In this document: piece after piece, positions 49,286 through 60,550 of the stretch
Layout of the letters: every line of letters starts with the position of its first letter
How positions within the stretch are numbered: position 1 is the stretch's first letter
From: Lonicera japonica
Taxonomy: Eukaryota; Streptophyta; Magnoliopsida; Dipsacales; Caprifoliaceae
Reading direction: 5' to 3'
DNA length: 64,000 nucleotides
Assembly (NCBI GenBank): GCA_021464415.1
Contig: CM038468.1
Coordinates: 4,712,001-4,776,000, forward strand
The notes under the pieces: generated by a model
What the model was told of the DNA's origin: nothing
Databases searched by the model: none
The model's input: only the letters and a program-made list of their open reading frames with translations
Made by a program: the position numbers and the translations under genes

Positions 49286-50949
49286 TGATAAACGCATAAT
49301 ATTGTCATGTATAAGCTCTTTCTCGGAGTCGCTTGACACGTTTGTTGCATTAATTCTGCCTAATTATCCACTTATCTCGAGATTAGTGTCTTAGTGAGTT
49401 TTGTATCTAATATTGTCCCGCTAGGTGTGCTTTTGTTGTGTTTCTATGTGTTTATAGGCATAGGATGCAAGGGCCTTTGAGGAAATGATCAAGTGCTAGC
49501 CAAAAGCTCCCAAAAATGCTGATTTGGAGAAATTCCAGAAGCATGATCGATCATGGGTTCACCATGATCGATCATGGTGCAAATCTTCAGCAGGCAGAAT
49601 GACCCATGATCGATCATGGGTTGGCCATGATCGATCATGGCCTGGCGGGGACAGCCACCAACTTCTACTTTTTGCCCCTTTTTTGGGGATTATTGTTCCT
49701 AGATATTTTTCCTTGCTTAATTAAGTAATTAAAGGACACCTTTAGCTATTGTTTTAGTCTAAAGGATCAAGGGAGAGATTTTATTATTGATCTTGGACAC
49801 AAGAGAGTTCTAGAGAGAACGGAGAGCTAAAGTGTAACTTTTCTTCATTTTTCTCTTATAAGTTCTTGATTTGTAAGGATGACTTCTTCATATATAATAT
49901 TTGTTCTTGCATTTATTATGGAGTAGTTTTTTTTACTAAGGTTACGGAGGTGGGTTGCGATATAATTGTTGGTAATTAATTTCTCAATCCATGTTTAAAG
50001 TTTGTTAAATATTTGTGAATCATTATTCTTTCGAAATCCTTCATTCTACAAGTTTTCTAGGTATTTTCATTGTACGATTAGACTTTTCATGCCTTGTATG
50101 CTTAGTGCTTGTTGATTAATGAAAATACAACATATTTATATGGTTCTAAGAAGCTTGTAGCCCATTTCCCCATCTAGGGGTTGTTGTTCCTTTTTGTAGA
50201 GATTAGAAAGAGTTCTTAAATTCCATGGATGATTTATAAAATTATTAATCTAGTTTTAGCATTGCTTAATGATATTTTGAGTGCTTTGTACACTTTTTGT
50301 GATATGTAGACTCATTATTGTCTTTCTAAAGTAATAATTGGCTAGTTGATGATTTTATTCCATAAACTTCTTTCCGTGTCATTGTGATGATTCACTACTT
50401 AATTTTTATTCTTTTAAACCATGAGATTTCACATATATACTTAATATAAAACCTTGTTTCGATAAGCCTACCATCTCTAACTCGGATTAGCTTTAATGGG
50501 AATGGGTTGCCTAGCTTCACACTCGTGGCTAAAAGATAGATATGATAGCTTTGTCTTTGGTGGAATTTTGTGATATTCTCTCTTGATATAGCTTTGACCC
50601 GGGAATGAGTTGCCTAGCTTCGCACCCTTTTCTATTGAGAGTCATCACAACGTTCCCCACTTATGACAACTTTGTGTTGAAATCTATGTATGAGATTGCA
50701 ATTACTGTTTATCATATCGCAACTATCCTCCACATACCTTAGTACTTTCTTGTTAATTTTCACAACTAATTTACATTTCCGTTGTTTCACAACAAATCCA
50801 ACTTGCAAAATCAGAAAACCATTTAATCTATAATCCATTCCATTCCTTTTCGACTATCCCTGTGGTTCGACACTTGGACTTCTGAGACTTTATTACAACT
50901 TGACGTGCCTGCACTTGGGCTAACACAACGCGGTTTTCCAGCGGCGTCA
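49286..50949 (+). mobile_element. 3' LTR of Athila-1
   Basis: 1664 bp, TGATAAACGC ... GCGGCGTCA, followed by the ACAAC target copy. Its four palindromes (starts at 49541, 49562, 49604 and 49625) all keep the central ATCGAT, unlike the 5' LTR. Confidence 0.93.
49541..49640. repeat. Palindrome ladder in Athila-1 3' LTR
   Basis: Four CATGATCGATCATGG copies with intact centres, steps 21, 42 and 21 bp. Because the palindrome reads HDRSW on either strand in one frame, it creates a chance open frame (49524-49724). Confidence 0.93.
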
Positions 50950-51596
50950 ACAACCTTTTCAATCAACTTTTTCAATATCAACATCATTATTCATAAATAG
51001 TAACTTACTATTCACATGCTTGTTGAATAAAGACAAATACATAAAGTAACTCTACAACCACTCTTTAAATTTAGTTCGCACAGCTGGTTACTTTTTTTCG
51101 CAGCTTTTGTGATGGAAAGAACATTTTATCCTTCAAAATATTAGTATCTTGTCCTTTTTGTCTAAATTCATACATATTAAAGATTTATCATGGAATAACC
51201 CGAGAGATTGTGTGTTATTATGTTAGCATGAGATTTTTGAAAGCAAAGGATTTATCTCAAGTGTGGAGCAAAGCTAAAGGCTTGAGGGCTTTAATGGGAT
51301 GGGCTGAAATACCTAACTACAGCCGAACCTATAGCCACATGTTATATAAATTAATTTTTACGTACATTCTCAAAATATATAACTTATTAATATACTCAAT
51401 ATGATTATTCGATTTACGAATCCAGTAAGAATATCAATTTCTTTCAAAATCCAAACCTTTTTCTGCTAGCTTTTTGTCCATACTCTCATTTTCATAATAT
51501 CTATATACAAAAAATTAACTTATCAAATAAATATACTTTTGTGTACAATCATAATCGCTCACTTATTTCTTTAGAATTTTAATAAACCGTTTCAAT
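50950..51596. repeat. Duplicated segment, unit 3 (tail)
   Basis: Continues unit 3 after Athila-1. 51140-51590 aligns with 62305-62850 of unit 4 (ATGAGATTTTTGAAAGCAAA, then GTGTGGAGC and AGCTAA words in the same order). It ends where an Athila integrase fragment starts. No gene. Confidence 0.75.
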
Positions 51597-51598
51597 CT

Positions 51599-52264
51599 TT
51601 GATGCAAAAGTATGGTGTAAACCATAAAGTATCGCTTGCTTATCATCCGCAAATTAACGGTCAAACCGAGTTAGTCAATAGGGAGATTAAACATATCTTA
51701 GAGAAAACGATAAATCCGAACCGTAAGGATTCATCTTTACGACTCACCGATGTGCTTTGGGCTTACCATACTGCGTACAAAACAACTCTAGATATGTCTC
51801 CCTATAGAATTGTCTACGGAAAACCATGTCATTCGCCCGTGGAATTAGAACATAAATCATACTGGGCAACTAAGATGGTTAACCTTGATTTGGAGAAAGC
51901 TGGGCTTAACTATAAGTTGCAAATTGATGAGATGGATGAATTGCGAAGAGATGCATATGATAACGCGAAAATAAGCACAGAACATGGCAAATATTTTCAT
52001 GATAAATCAATTCTTAGGAAAGAATTCAAACTTTGGCTCAAAGTTCTATTATATGACACGCGTTTGCATCTCATTCGAGGAAAGTTAAAGTCTTGTTGGA
52101 CCGGTCCATACATTGTAAAGCATGTATTCCTGTTTGGGGCCATGAATGTTGAGGATCCCAAAACCGTTTTTGTGTTCAAAGTGAACGGACAACGCCTTAA
52201 GCCATTTTTGGAATTCCCATTTCGAGAAGAGTCCAACCCTCACGAAGACCCGACTCATGGCTAA
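51599..52264 (+). pseudogene. Athila integrase C-terminal fragment
   Basis: An uninterrupted 221-codon frame (first ATG at 51602). It holds the last part of the integrase core (catalytic Glu region, [15 protein letters not shown]) and the C-terminal domain with [45 protein letters not shown] and [14 protein letters not shown], to a natural stop. It shows where Athila-1 pol should have ended; in Athila-1 a TAA at 34155 replaces the matching Glu. The HHCC finger and the first two catalytic residues are missing, so it is not functional despite being open. Confidence 0.88.
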
Positions 52265-52434
52265 AAAGCATGGGTCAATTTTGTAAATAATATTTTTTTT
52301 GTTAGTGTTTGTAGAGTTTCAGGAAGTTTTATCAAAGTTTCGGGTCAAATCGATTGGGAATGCTCGGACCAAGTTGGGGGGGGGCTATAAGGGGTTGAGT
52401 GTGAAAAATGCTGAAAATGGCCTACAGTGAAGAT

Positions 52435-52555
52435 CCATGATCAATCATGGGTTAACCATGATCGAGCATTGTACAAGGTTGGGCTGACAGTGGACTCCAT
52501 GATCGATCATTATGTAAAATTTTTGCCTGACGGAGGACTCCATGATTGATCATGG
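52435..52555. repeat. Palindrome ladder in third Athila copy (post-pol)
   Basis: Four copies, partly decayed, start at 52435, 52456, 52497 and 52540 (steps 21, 41, 43 bp). Same position relative to pol as the ladder at 34376-34580. Confidence 0.88.
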
Positions 52556-52599
52556 TTCAAACTCAAAATAGGGGTTCTGTAAAATAACACCTATTTCCC

Positions 52600-55500
52600 C
52601 CCAACTAAGATATTCCCGCATCTACATTGCACTTCTTCCAACCAACCTGTGGCTTTTGCCATCTAGAATGGATATACTTTTATCATTTGAATTGGAAAAA
52701 ACATGAAAATGAGCCCAAAATTTGCAGTCATGCCCCATCCATTGAGCAATATAAAGCTTCGCAAGTTATTGACAAATACTTCCTGATTTAACAAGGAGAT
52801 AAAAATATAATAATGATGTATCCAAGGTGGACTTACATAGGGCATAGGAGGCAATCGTGCCACTAAAGTTTTTGGATTTTTAAAGTATATATAATACTAG
52901 ATTACTTGCATATACAATACGTATATTACTTGTATATATAATTTGATTAATAACAATTTGTTTTTTTACCAGGATTTAAATCCTATTACAAATCTTTTTG
53001 TTAGAATTGTCTATAATGATTCAGATTTGAATATTTTTTTTTATCAAATCTCTACGTGAAAGATATATAAGCTAGAGAAAGTATATAAGTTTCTTCAAAA
53101 ATAATGATTCCGTTTTAGATGTCTTCTTTGAATATTAGGTATATTTTATGTATACCTATTACTTATGTATAATATTATTAAAATTAGGAACGGAGACAGA
53201 ATTTAGCAATGCATGACAATTGGTGTTCGCAATAATAATTTTGATTTACAAACTAAATTTAACATGTTATTTTAATATATTTGAATATATAAATATAGGA
53301 AAAAGTTCAAGTTATAGCGGGTGTAAAACAAAGAAGTTTTACATCCGCCAATAACTTTTTTCTCAATTTTATAATTTATATATCAATCTAACTTTTGATT
53401 TAGTTAATTATAATATCTCAAAGATGTATGCAAAAAAAGAAATTAATTACAGATGCAGAAGTTAATAATCGTATTCTCATTATAAATTGAATTATGAACC
53501 CTATAAAAATTAAATAAAAATAAGTATAATGATTATACAATTTCAAATATCAGATTGATTTGAAATTTTTCATGTTTGAGAAACACAATAAAAATAACTT
53601 ATCATACAGTAGAATAGAATCGATAAATTATGAATATGAGAAAACGTTATGGATGGATGTAAAACTTTTTAATCTTACACCTGTTTAACTTGAATACTCC
53701 GCATCTTTATATAAGGAATATTTCTCATACATACCAAGTTTATAAACTGATCCCCATTGAATTTTTTAATGAAACTTGACTAAGATGGTAAGATCATCTT
53801 GTTTTATAAAAAGTTTATTTGTTTACCCTTATCAAATTGTTCAATCGGTAAATTAAGACGATGTACTTAGTATGTACGAATAATATAACCTATGAATATA
53901 TTTTTAAAATCATTTGGTTGCGTGGACTTTAAATAAGTATATATCTTTTTTAAAATGTGAAAAAACCAAATAAATTTTTTGTTAAAACTTACAACTCTCC
54001 AATCTTATTTTTTGTTAAAACTTACAACTCTCCAATCTAATATTTGTACATTGATAATACCATATAATTGAATCTTGGTACCTATTTTTAATTGTTTTTA
54101 AACTTTTGTACCCATTTTTAATAGTTTCGTCAGTTGATCACTTAAAGCTGTTAAGTTAATTCATCAGTATGCATAACTATTGATATATTAGACGTTGATT
54201 TCAGTTTTAATAAAAAAAATAAAAAAATTATAACGTAAACGACCCTAATTAGTTCTTCATCTCGTTACCCAAATCGGAAAGTACCAAAATACCAATTTTG
54301 TTTTTTTTAGATTTTTTACTTCCTTTAAAACAAATGGTGCTATTTAATTTCCTCCAACTTCTTAGTTTTGTAGTTGACCCTTTGAATAATTAGTTCTTCA
54401 TAATCAAAAGATAAAAATTAAGAAAAATTAACCACCATACACTTCAAATATTCAATGGATATTTTTAGGTCAGATTACAAATTCTAGATATATAAGAAAT
54501 TGCTCACTTCCATTTACTTGAAATGTGTCCTTTAATAAACAAGTAAAGAATTTATGCACTAACTCACGCAGTAAATCATCCTATTTTGGTTTGAAGTTCA
54601 TGTATAATTTTATTTTATGCATGTAAGAGAAATGACTTAGACAGATGCACAATATTTAGTTGTAATTGATATTATATTCATTTCTAAACACCAACCTCGT
54701 TAAGAACAAATTCTAACTCATTAATAGCATGACAATATGTCATATACTTTATGAAGTCGTTGAATATTTAAATTGGGCATTTATAAAATTTATAAATTTA
54801 TCATGTGTACTTGTTTTATATATGTAATTCGTATTTAGTTCATTTCATTTATTTTTATGCCGTTAATATCATTTTTAGTAGTAAATTTATATTTTCCCTC
54901 ATTACAAAGGAAAAAAATGTAAGGGAAAATGGTATTAGAAAGACCGTAAATGTTATGATTGGGACAAGAGATCGGGCAAGAGGTGGTCTAATGACTTGTT
55001 TTAACACTGTGTTCTTGTTGGGGTGAATGGTTAATTGGGAGACATCCGAGTTTGAACACCGGTATGTATAAATATAATGTAGGGTAGTAGGATCAAATGA
55101 ACAGATGTGCATGGATAGATTAGTGTTGCATCAAACATAGTGTAAGGATAGAAACATAGAAATGAACAAATTTGCAAGCAGAGATTAGTGTTGCACCAAA
55201 TATAGTACAGAATAAAAGTGAGAAAAGTGGAAGCTGGCTGTTGGATGTATGAAATTATTTTTTATTAAAATTATATAATTTCATATCCACCTGTTTTGTC
55301 CATTATTTTAATAAATTCAATTTAATCTTTATTGAGGGAGTAGGAAAAGTGGAAATAATACACGATCTAGGTAAATTCGAAATTAAAATTTAATTTGGAA
55401 TACATTTTCATTAGAATCTACAGCACACACCAACTAAACAATCTTATAGTAGCGAATTTAAATTAGTATATCTTTAGAAATTAATTAAAAGAAACAACAA

Positions 55501-57943
55501 GATTCATCTGTCTCACCATCTCTTTTAATATTAGTATTTTTCTCATTGTCTTTAATAAAACCATGACTGACGTTAAGTTTCCTTTAATTTGTTAATTTTA
55601 TAATTGTAATTTTAAATAATTTTTTATAATAAAGGAAATAAAAACTAAGAAAAATTGACCGCCATAAACCTCAAATATCCTGCCCTCATAATGATATTCT
55701 CAGGTTAAATTACAAATATTAGTTCACCTCCATTTACTTGAAGTTAATGTGTCCTTTAATAATAAGTAAATATTTATACACCAATTCGCACAGTAAATCA
55801 TCTTATTTTGATTGGAATCACATGTTTCGTTTTATACATGGAAGAGAAATTGTTTTATACATGGAAGAGAAATGACTTGACCCATGCTCATTATCTAAGC
55901 GTAATTCATATCCCACTCATTAATTTATTAAAAAGAAATGACTTGAAATACTATTTCTAATTAAATTAATTTATTTCTTGTTAATGAAAGAGCAAAAATA
56001 TAATTATATAATCACAACACAAAATAATAAAAGAAAAACACTAATTAAAATAAAATATATTGTCAGTAATAAGCTAGAGTTTATACAAAATATCGACTAT
56101 ATATTAGAACTTTATATTTCTTGAATCTTTATTTTTGAGAGGTAATTATTTAACTACCCTCTTGTTACCTCATCTTTAACTACCTTCTTGTTATCTCTTT
56201 TAATATCAGCATTGCTAGGTTATTTTCATATGGGCATTCTTTTTATTTAATTTAGTAAAATAATACGTAACATTTAATTAGCTAGCATTTAATTTCATCC
56301 AATTTCTTAATTTTATGATGGTAAGTAAGAAGATAAAAATTAAAGTAATTAATAACCATCAACTTGTCAAATATTCCTCACTTCTATTTACATGAAATTT
56401 TCCTAAAGAAGTACAGATTTCATAATGAGCACTTCTATTTACTTGAAGTTTTCTTTTTAATAAAGAAGTAGAGATTTGATGCGCTAATTCATGGAGTAAA
56501 TCATCTTATTTTTGTTAGAAGTGCAACTTTTGTTTTATGCATGTAAAAGAAATGACCTTCCCTATGCACATTATTAAGTTGTCATACAAATTATTTTTTT
56601 TCATTTGTATTTTTTAATGAAAAAAAAATATCACCGCTAAATAGACTCTAGATAACCAAACTCCCTATAAACAAATTCTAACTTGTTGATATCGCCTTGG
56701 ATCATTAAAAATTGTGAGTTGTACTAAAATTAGGTGTTATTCAAGCAATAATTTTTATTTTTCCTTTTACAGAAAGGTATATTGATCCAATCATTAGTAG
56801 AGCATAGGTGTGATCCAAACAATAGCATTTGGTGCTCTACGAGGGCAGTTTTATTAATTCATGAATTATTTACATAGCGCATAAGTTCACATTTGTTTCT
56901 TATTTTATATACGTAATTTTTATATAATTTCATCAATTTCATCTAGACTTCAATTGGTTTTTTTTTTTTTTTTTGGTATTCAATGTACCAACATTTTCAC
57001 AAGAGATAATGGATTCTAGAATCTTACTCCGTAATATTTTATAACTTTAAAGATAGACTCATGTTTAATAAGGGGAAGTAGTACTAATTTCATAATTTGG
57101 TTTTACAATAGGGACATTTTTCATAATATTAATTTATTTTAAGAAAATGATAAATACTAGATAGACATATATTCCCCTAATATAAACATCTCTTAAACCT
57201 TTCCGTTAACAGTATTCTCTCCTACACGATCAAGTTTTTGTCTCTATAATTCTCTACACAATCAAAATTTTCTCTCTATATAATTCTCTAAACAATCAAA
57301 ATTTTCTCTCGATCTCAGTTTCTATACAAGATTTCACTTTTAGTTTTTCTACTTGATTTCATCTTCTATGTTCGTTGTTCATTTTCTCTACACGGTCACT
57401 TCATTCTTCGTAAGTATACACTGATTTTGGATTGTTTAATGAGAGATCTAGGTAAGTATAAACTATTAATTAGATAAGTTACAAAATAGATAGACTAACA
57501 ATTTTATCAGATGACTACCACAACAGTTCAAAAACAAATCGAACTTATTTACTTGTTAAAATTAAATCCACAAATATTCCTCACTCTTTCCTCTACCCTG
57601 TAACTAATAATAATAATTAGTTTCCTCCCATTTCTCAATTATATAATTACAATTTAAACTAATAACATAACTATAACAAGAAATAAAGATTGCATGTCCC
57701 ATAGTAGAAAGTAAAAGGCAACTTTCATTTCACCTCAACATGAGTCATATAATGATCATTTCTTAACAATCCTTTAATATTTTCGCTTAGAAGGCCTAAT
57801 TCCCGAGTGGGAGACAGTGGACAAAATAGTGGATGCCTTAATGCCGTTTAATCATAGAATTGATAAAAATACATACAAAAATAAATTTTATCATTCAAAT
57901 CAGAGGCACCTTCTAAAAGGGATCAATTTATGAATGATTTTCT
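52600..57943. repeat. Duplicated segment, unit 4 (first part)
   Basis: Starts inside the RNase H remnant (52600-52665 matches 724-787) and then follows unit 2 and unit 3 in order. 53131-55922 is almost identical to 16925-19680. From about 55930 to 56500 it diverges from the others, and from about 56620 it resembles units 2 and 3 again with clear divergence. It is bounded on both sides by Athila sequence in the same orientation. No gene; a T-run lies near 56960-56975. Confidence 0.8.
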
Positions 57944-57970
57944 CTCATGAACCATGCCCTCTCACTCTAA

Positions 57971-59204
57971 ATGTCTTTGATGGCTTCCCCTAACCCTCCC
58001 ACCAAGCCGCTTGTCCTTCAAGCCGTAAGAGGCGGCTATCGCGGGTTTTGGAGTCGCCAAGAATTCGATTGGTGGAACTACGCCTTCAAATCTAGGATTG
58101 TGGTGATTGAGAGGCCGGTCTACACTGGTACATTGGATTATTTCCCGCAAAGGGCAACATTCGAGCAAAATCCGGGATGGATCAACTATCTGCATGAACA
58201 AGGTAATCAATGCAATATCACCATTTTTTGCGAATTTGCTTCGAGTCTGATCCACGTTCCCAATACTTTGTACACATATATTGCTCACGTCCGTAGGAAA
58301 ACAGTTCACTTTAATCTAGAAGTGTTGAGTGAAATCACGGGAATTCGGGCTTTGCCAACTAATGCCCATGACCTCCCATATTCGGATGGCACCAATTATG
58401 TAGAGCCCTCGGCTAATGATTTGGTCACATTTCTAGCCGGTAGACACATGGAATGGATTGGGGCCCAATTTGATAGAAACAACCTACACGAAGGGTTTAG
58501 GACACTATGGCTTGTGATTGCAAATGCTTTGGACCCGACCTCGCATACCCAACATCTTTACCCGTCTCAAGAGTATCTATTATACGTTATAGCCACTAAC
58601 AAGCGCTGTTGCTTGCTACGCCATATAATTGGGAGAATTGCGAGAATTATAGATGTAGTAACTCACAATGAGACAATAAAATTCGGGTCCTTGATTACTC
58701 GTGTATGCTTGCGAGCTTGTGTGCAAGAGAGGGATGAGGACGAGAAGAAAATGCACCGAGCCCCTCTCAATAGGTTGACCCAAAAAAGGGCCGCTGGTCA
58801 AATGAGAAACTGTCCTAGCTCTTTCGCTGCCCCCTCACCCACAGCCAACTGAAACCGAAGAGGGGGCTGAAGAGGCAAGATCTGATGTTCTGGGTACATC
58901 GAGGCGTCACCGCAGGACAAGTACAGGGCCGGTAGACACGCATCCTGATTCTTCCATGGACTCCATTTGAGTACAGCTTAAGCAGTTGAACGCTGTGATG
59001 CAGACCGGGTTCACGGTCATCAATGAGAGGGTTGATGGCATCAATGTAAGGGTTGATGATATGATGATGGTTCGCCAAGATCATTTAGAGGCAGAGATTG
59101 CATCAAGGGTGGAAGTACAGATGGCCGCCCAACAGGAGTTCATACACCAGCAGTTCGAGGCGTTCTACGAACGATTCCCACCACCACCTCCAGGCATGGC
59201 ATAG
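57971..59204 (+). pseudogene. Env-position ORF of Athila family, best copy
   Basis: An uninterrupted 293-codon frame from ATG at 57971 (a second ATG, MASPNPPTKP, at 57980 matches the start in Athila-1) to TGA at 58852. Order: SRQEFDWWNYAFKSR, YFPQRATFEQNPGWINYL, CNITIFCEFASSLIHVPNTLYTYIAHV, LEVLSEITGIRALP, GTNYVEPSANDLVTFLAGR, LWLVIANALDPTSHTQHLYPSQ, HIIGRIARIIDVV, FGSLITRVCLRA. A frameshift near 58830-58850 and a TGA near 58968 separate it from the C-terminal part (58986-59204), a coiled coil with repeated VDGI/VDDM words, QQEFIHQQFEAFYERF, and a proline run. It belongs to the putative plant transposon protein domain family. No signal peptide or membrane helix is visible. Its biochemical role is unknown to me. 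Confidence 0.82.
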
Positions 59205-60550
59205 TTTATTTTCCTGAAAACTCTATTAACTATAATTATGCTTAGCTTTATTTTATTTCTTTTGGGTTATATTAGAATTTAGACATAATGTTAACTTTAG
59301 AACTTTGTTTTAATGGTTGAATGTTATGGTTTTTGCTAATTAATTCTAATTCTAACCCGTTTATTGTATAGTTGTTGTTTGTCTCCTTTTTTTTGTCTCA
59401 TGGAAAACAAAGTCAAAGAAACCCCTCCATGCATTTCTTGTTCTCTTTCCATTGAGGACAATGCTTCTTTCCAGTTAAGGGGTATGCATTTCATTGGTTA
59501 TTTTGTTTTGGCTTTCTTTTGTTTATTTCCATGAGTTGAAGAGATGTGTTCAATTTTATTTTTTTGTGAAGTTTGAAAATTGATGAGTGATTGATATTTT
59601 GTTTAAATGAAGTCTATTGTTTTATTAGCTTTTAGCATGAATTCTTTGATCTAGATAGGAAGTTGAATGGTTATCTAAATTGCCTTACTTTGCTTAGACT
59701 CATATCCCAATATATTTCCTGTTCCATATGCTAGAGTGCTTCGGTTGTTTCTAATTCAGTAATAACACTTAGATTTATTTTCATTGTGAGAAGATGAATT
59801 TTTGTCCAAAAACAATGGAAGCTCTTTCGAAAAGATCCTCCAATGAGAGGACAAAGCGTAGCACTTTGAAAAATCTTGGATGACTTTTTATCCTAATATT
59901 GACTTAAAGCTTCACTTGATTAAATCTTAAGTCTCTTTGTCTAATGTTATAGATGGGTAAAGGTTACCATATGGGAAAGGGTGAATAGCTTCCTTCAAGC
60001 TCGAATGAATAAGCAGTACAATGTAAAAATAATTTTATATAGTGAGACTGCTGCCCCACATAGAGATGAAAACTGCCCTGATCTAATTTAACGAAATTTT
60101 CAAGTAAAAGATAAAGAAAGTGTTTAGAATTGACAAATCTTTGAGCTTTTGTTTTTGAAAAAGTTTCCTCTTCCTTCTCGAATGATTATGACTCTTTGTG
60201 TTTATATTGAATTGATTGTTCCGAAGTCTAGTATGTGAGCATTGTGAAATATGGGATTGATTCTAAGGAAGATAGGTGAATTAAATAATCATTCAAAAAT
60301 TCGTCATTCTAAAGATTTGATAGTAATGCCTTTTGCTTTGCACAATTGAAACTTGAAATCTTCATTCTCCTCATTCATCATTATCAAACTTCTAATGTTT
60401 GTAGGTATCATTTCTGAAAACCTTCATGAGATGCAACTCGTCTTCTTTAGGAATTTAGAAGTTAACAACTTTTTGTATAGTGTAGTATTTTTATAATTAT
60501 TATAATTTTTGTCTTGCTAAGGGACTAGTAAGAGATAAGTTGAGGGGAGT
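59205..60550 (+). other. 3' non-coding region and polypurine tract
   Basis: Aligns with 36075-36399 plus 48271-49285 of Athila-1. No conserved ORF. Ends with the polypurine tract TTGAGGGGAG next to the LTR start at 60551. Confidence 0.8.

Larger units (their letters stand above)
27021..50949 (+). mobile_element. Athila-1: Athila-type Ty3/gypsy element, complete ends
   Basis: Two LTRs in direct orientation (27021-28683 and 49286-50949) flanked by the 5-bp duplication ACAAC (27016-27020 and 50950-50954). Inside are a primer-binding site, gag, pol (protease, RT, RNase H, integrase), a palindrome array, an extra ORF in the env position, a long 3' non-coding region and a polypurine tract. Athila-2 is nested at 36400-48270. 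Without it the element is about 12 kb. Its LTRs differ by roughly 2-3% by eye and the coding region carries many stops and frameshifts, so it is inactive. Confidence 0.93.
51597..52598 (+). mobile_element. Athila-1-like fragment, left piece of a third copy
   Basis: Homologous to about 33541-34620 of Athila-1: the end of integrase, the following non-coding stretch and part of the palindrome ladder. It starts abruptly inside the integrase and stops abruptly at unit 4 sequence, with no LTR at either end. It covers exactly the part of the element that precedes the piece at 57944. Confidence 0.85.

Noticed and set aside
49524..49724. Open frame with repeated HDRSW motif (also seen on both strands near 34243-34721 and 60648-60914)
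   Set aside because: The motif is simply the translation of the palindrome, which reads the same on both strands. The frame is not conserved outside the repeats.
58815..59084. Minus-strand frame opposite the env-position ORF
   Set aside because: Shadow of the conserved plus-strand coding sequence.
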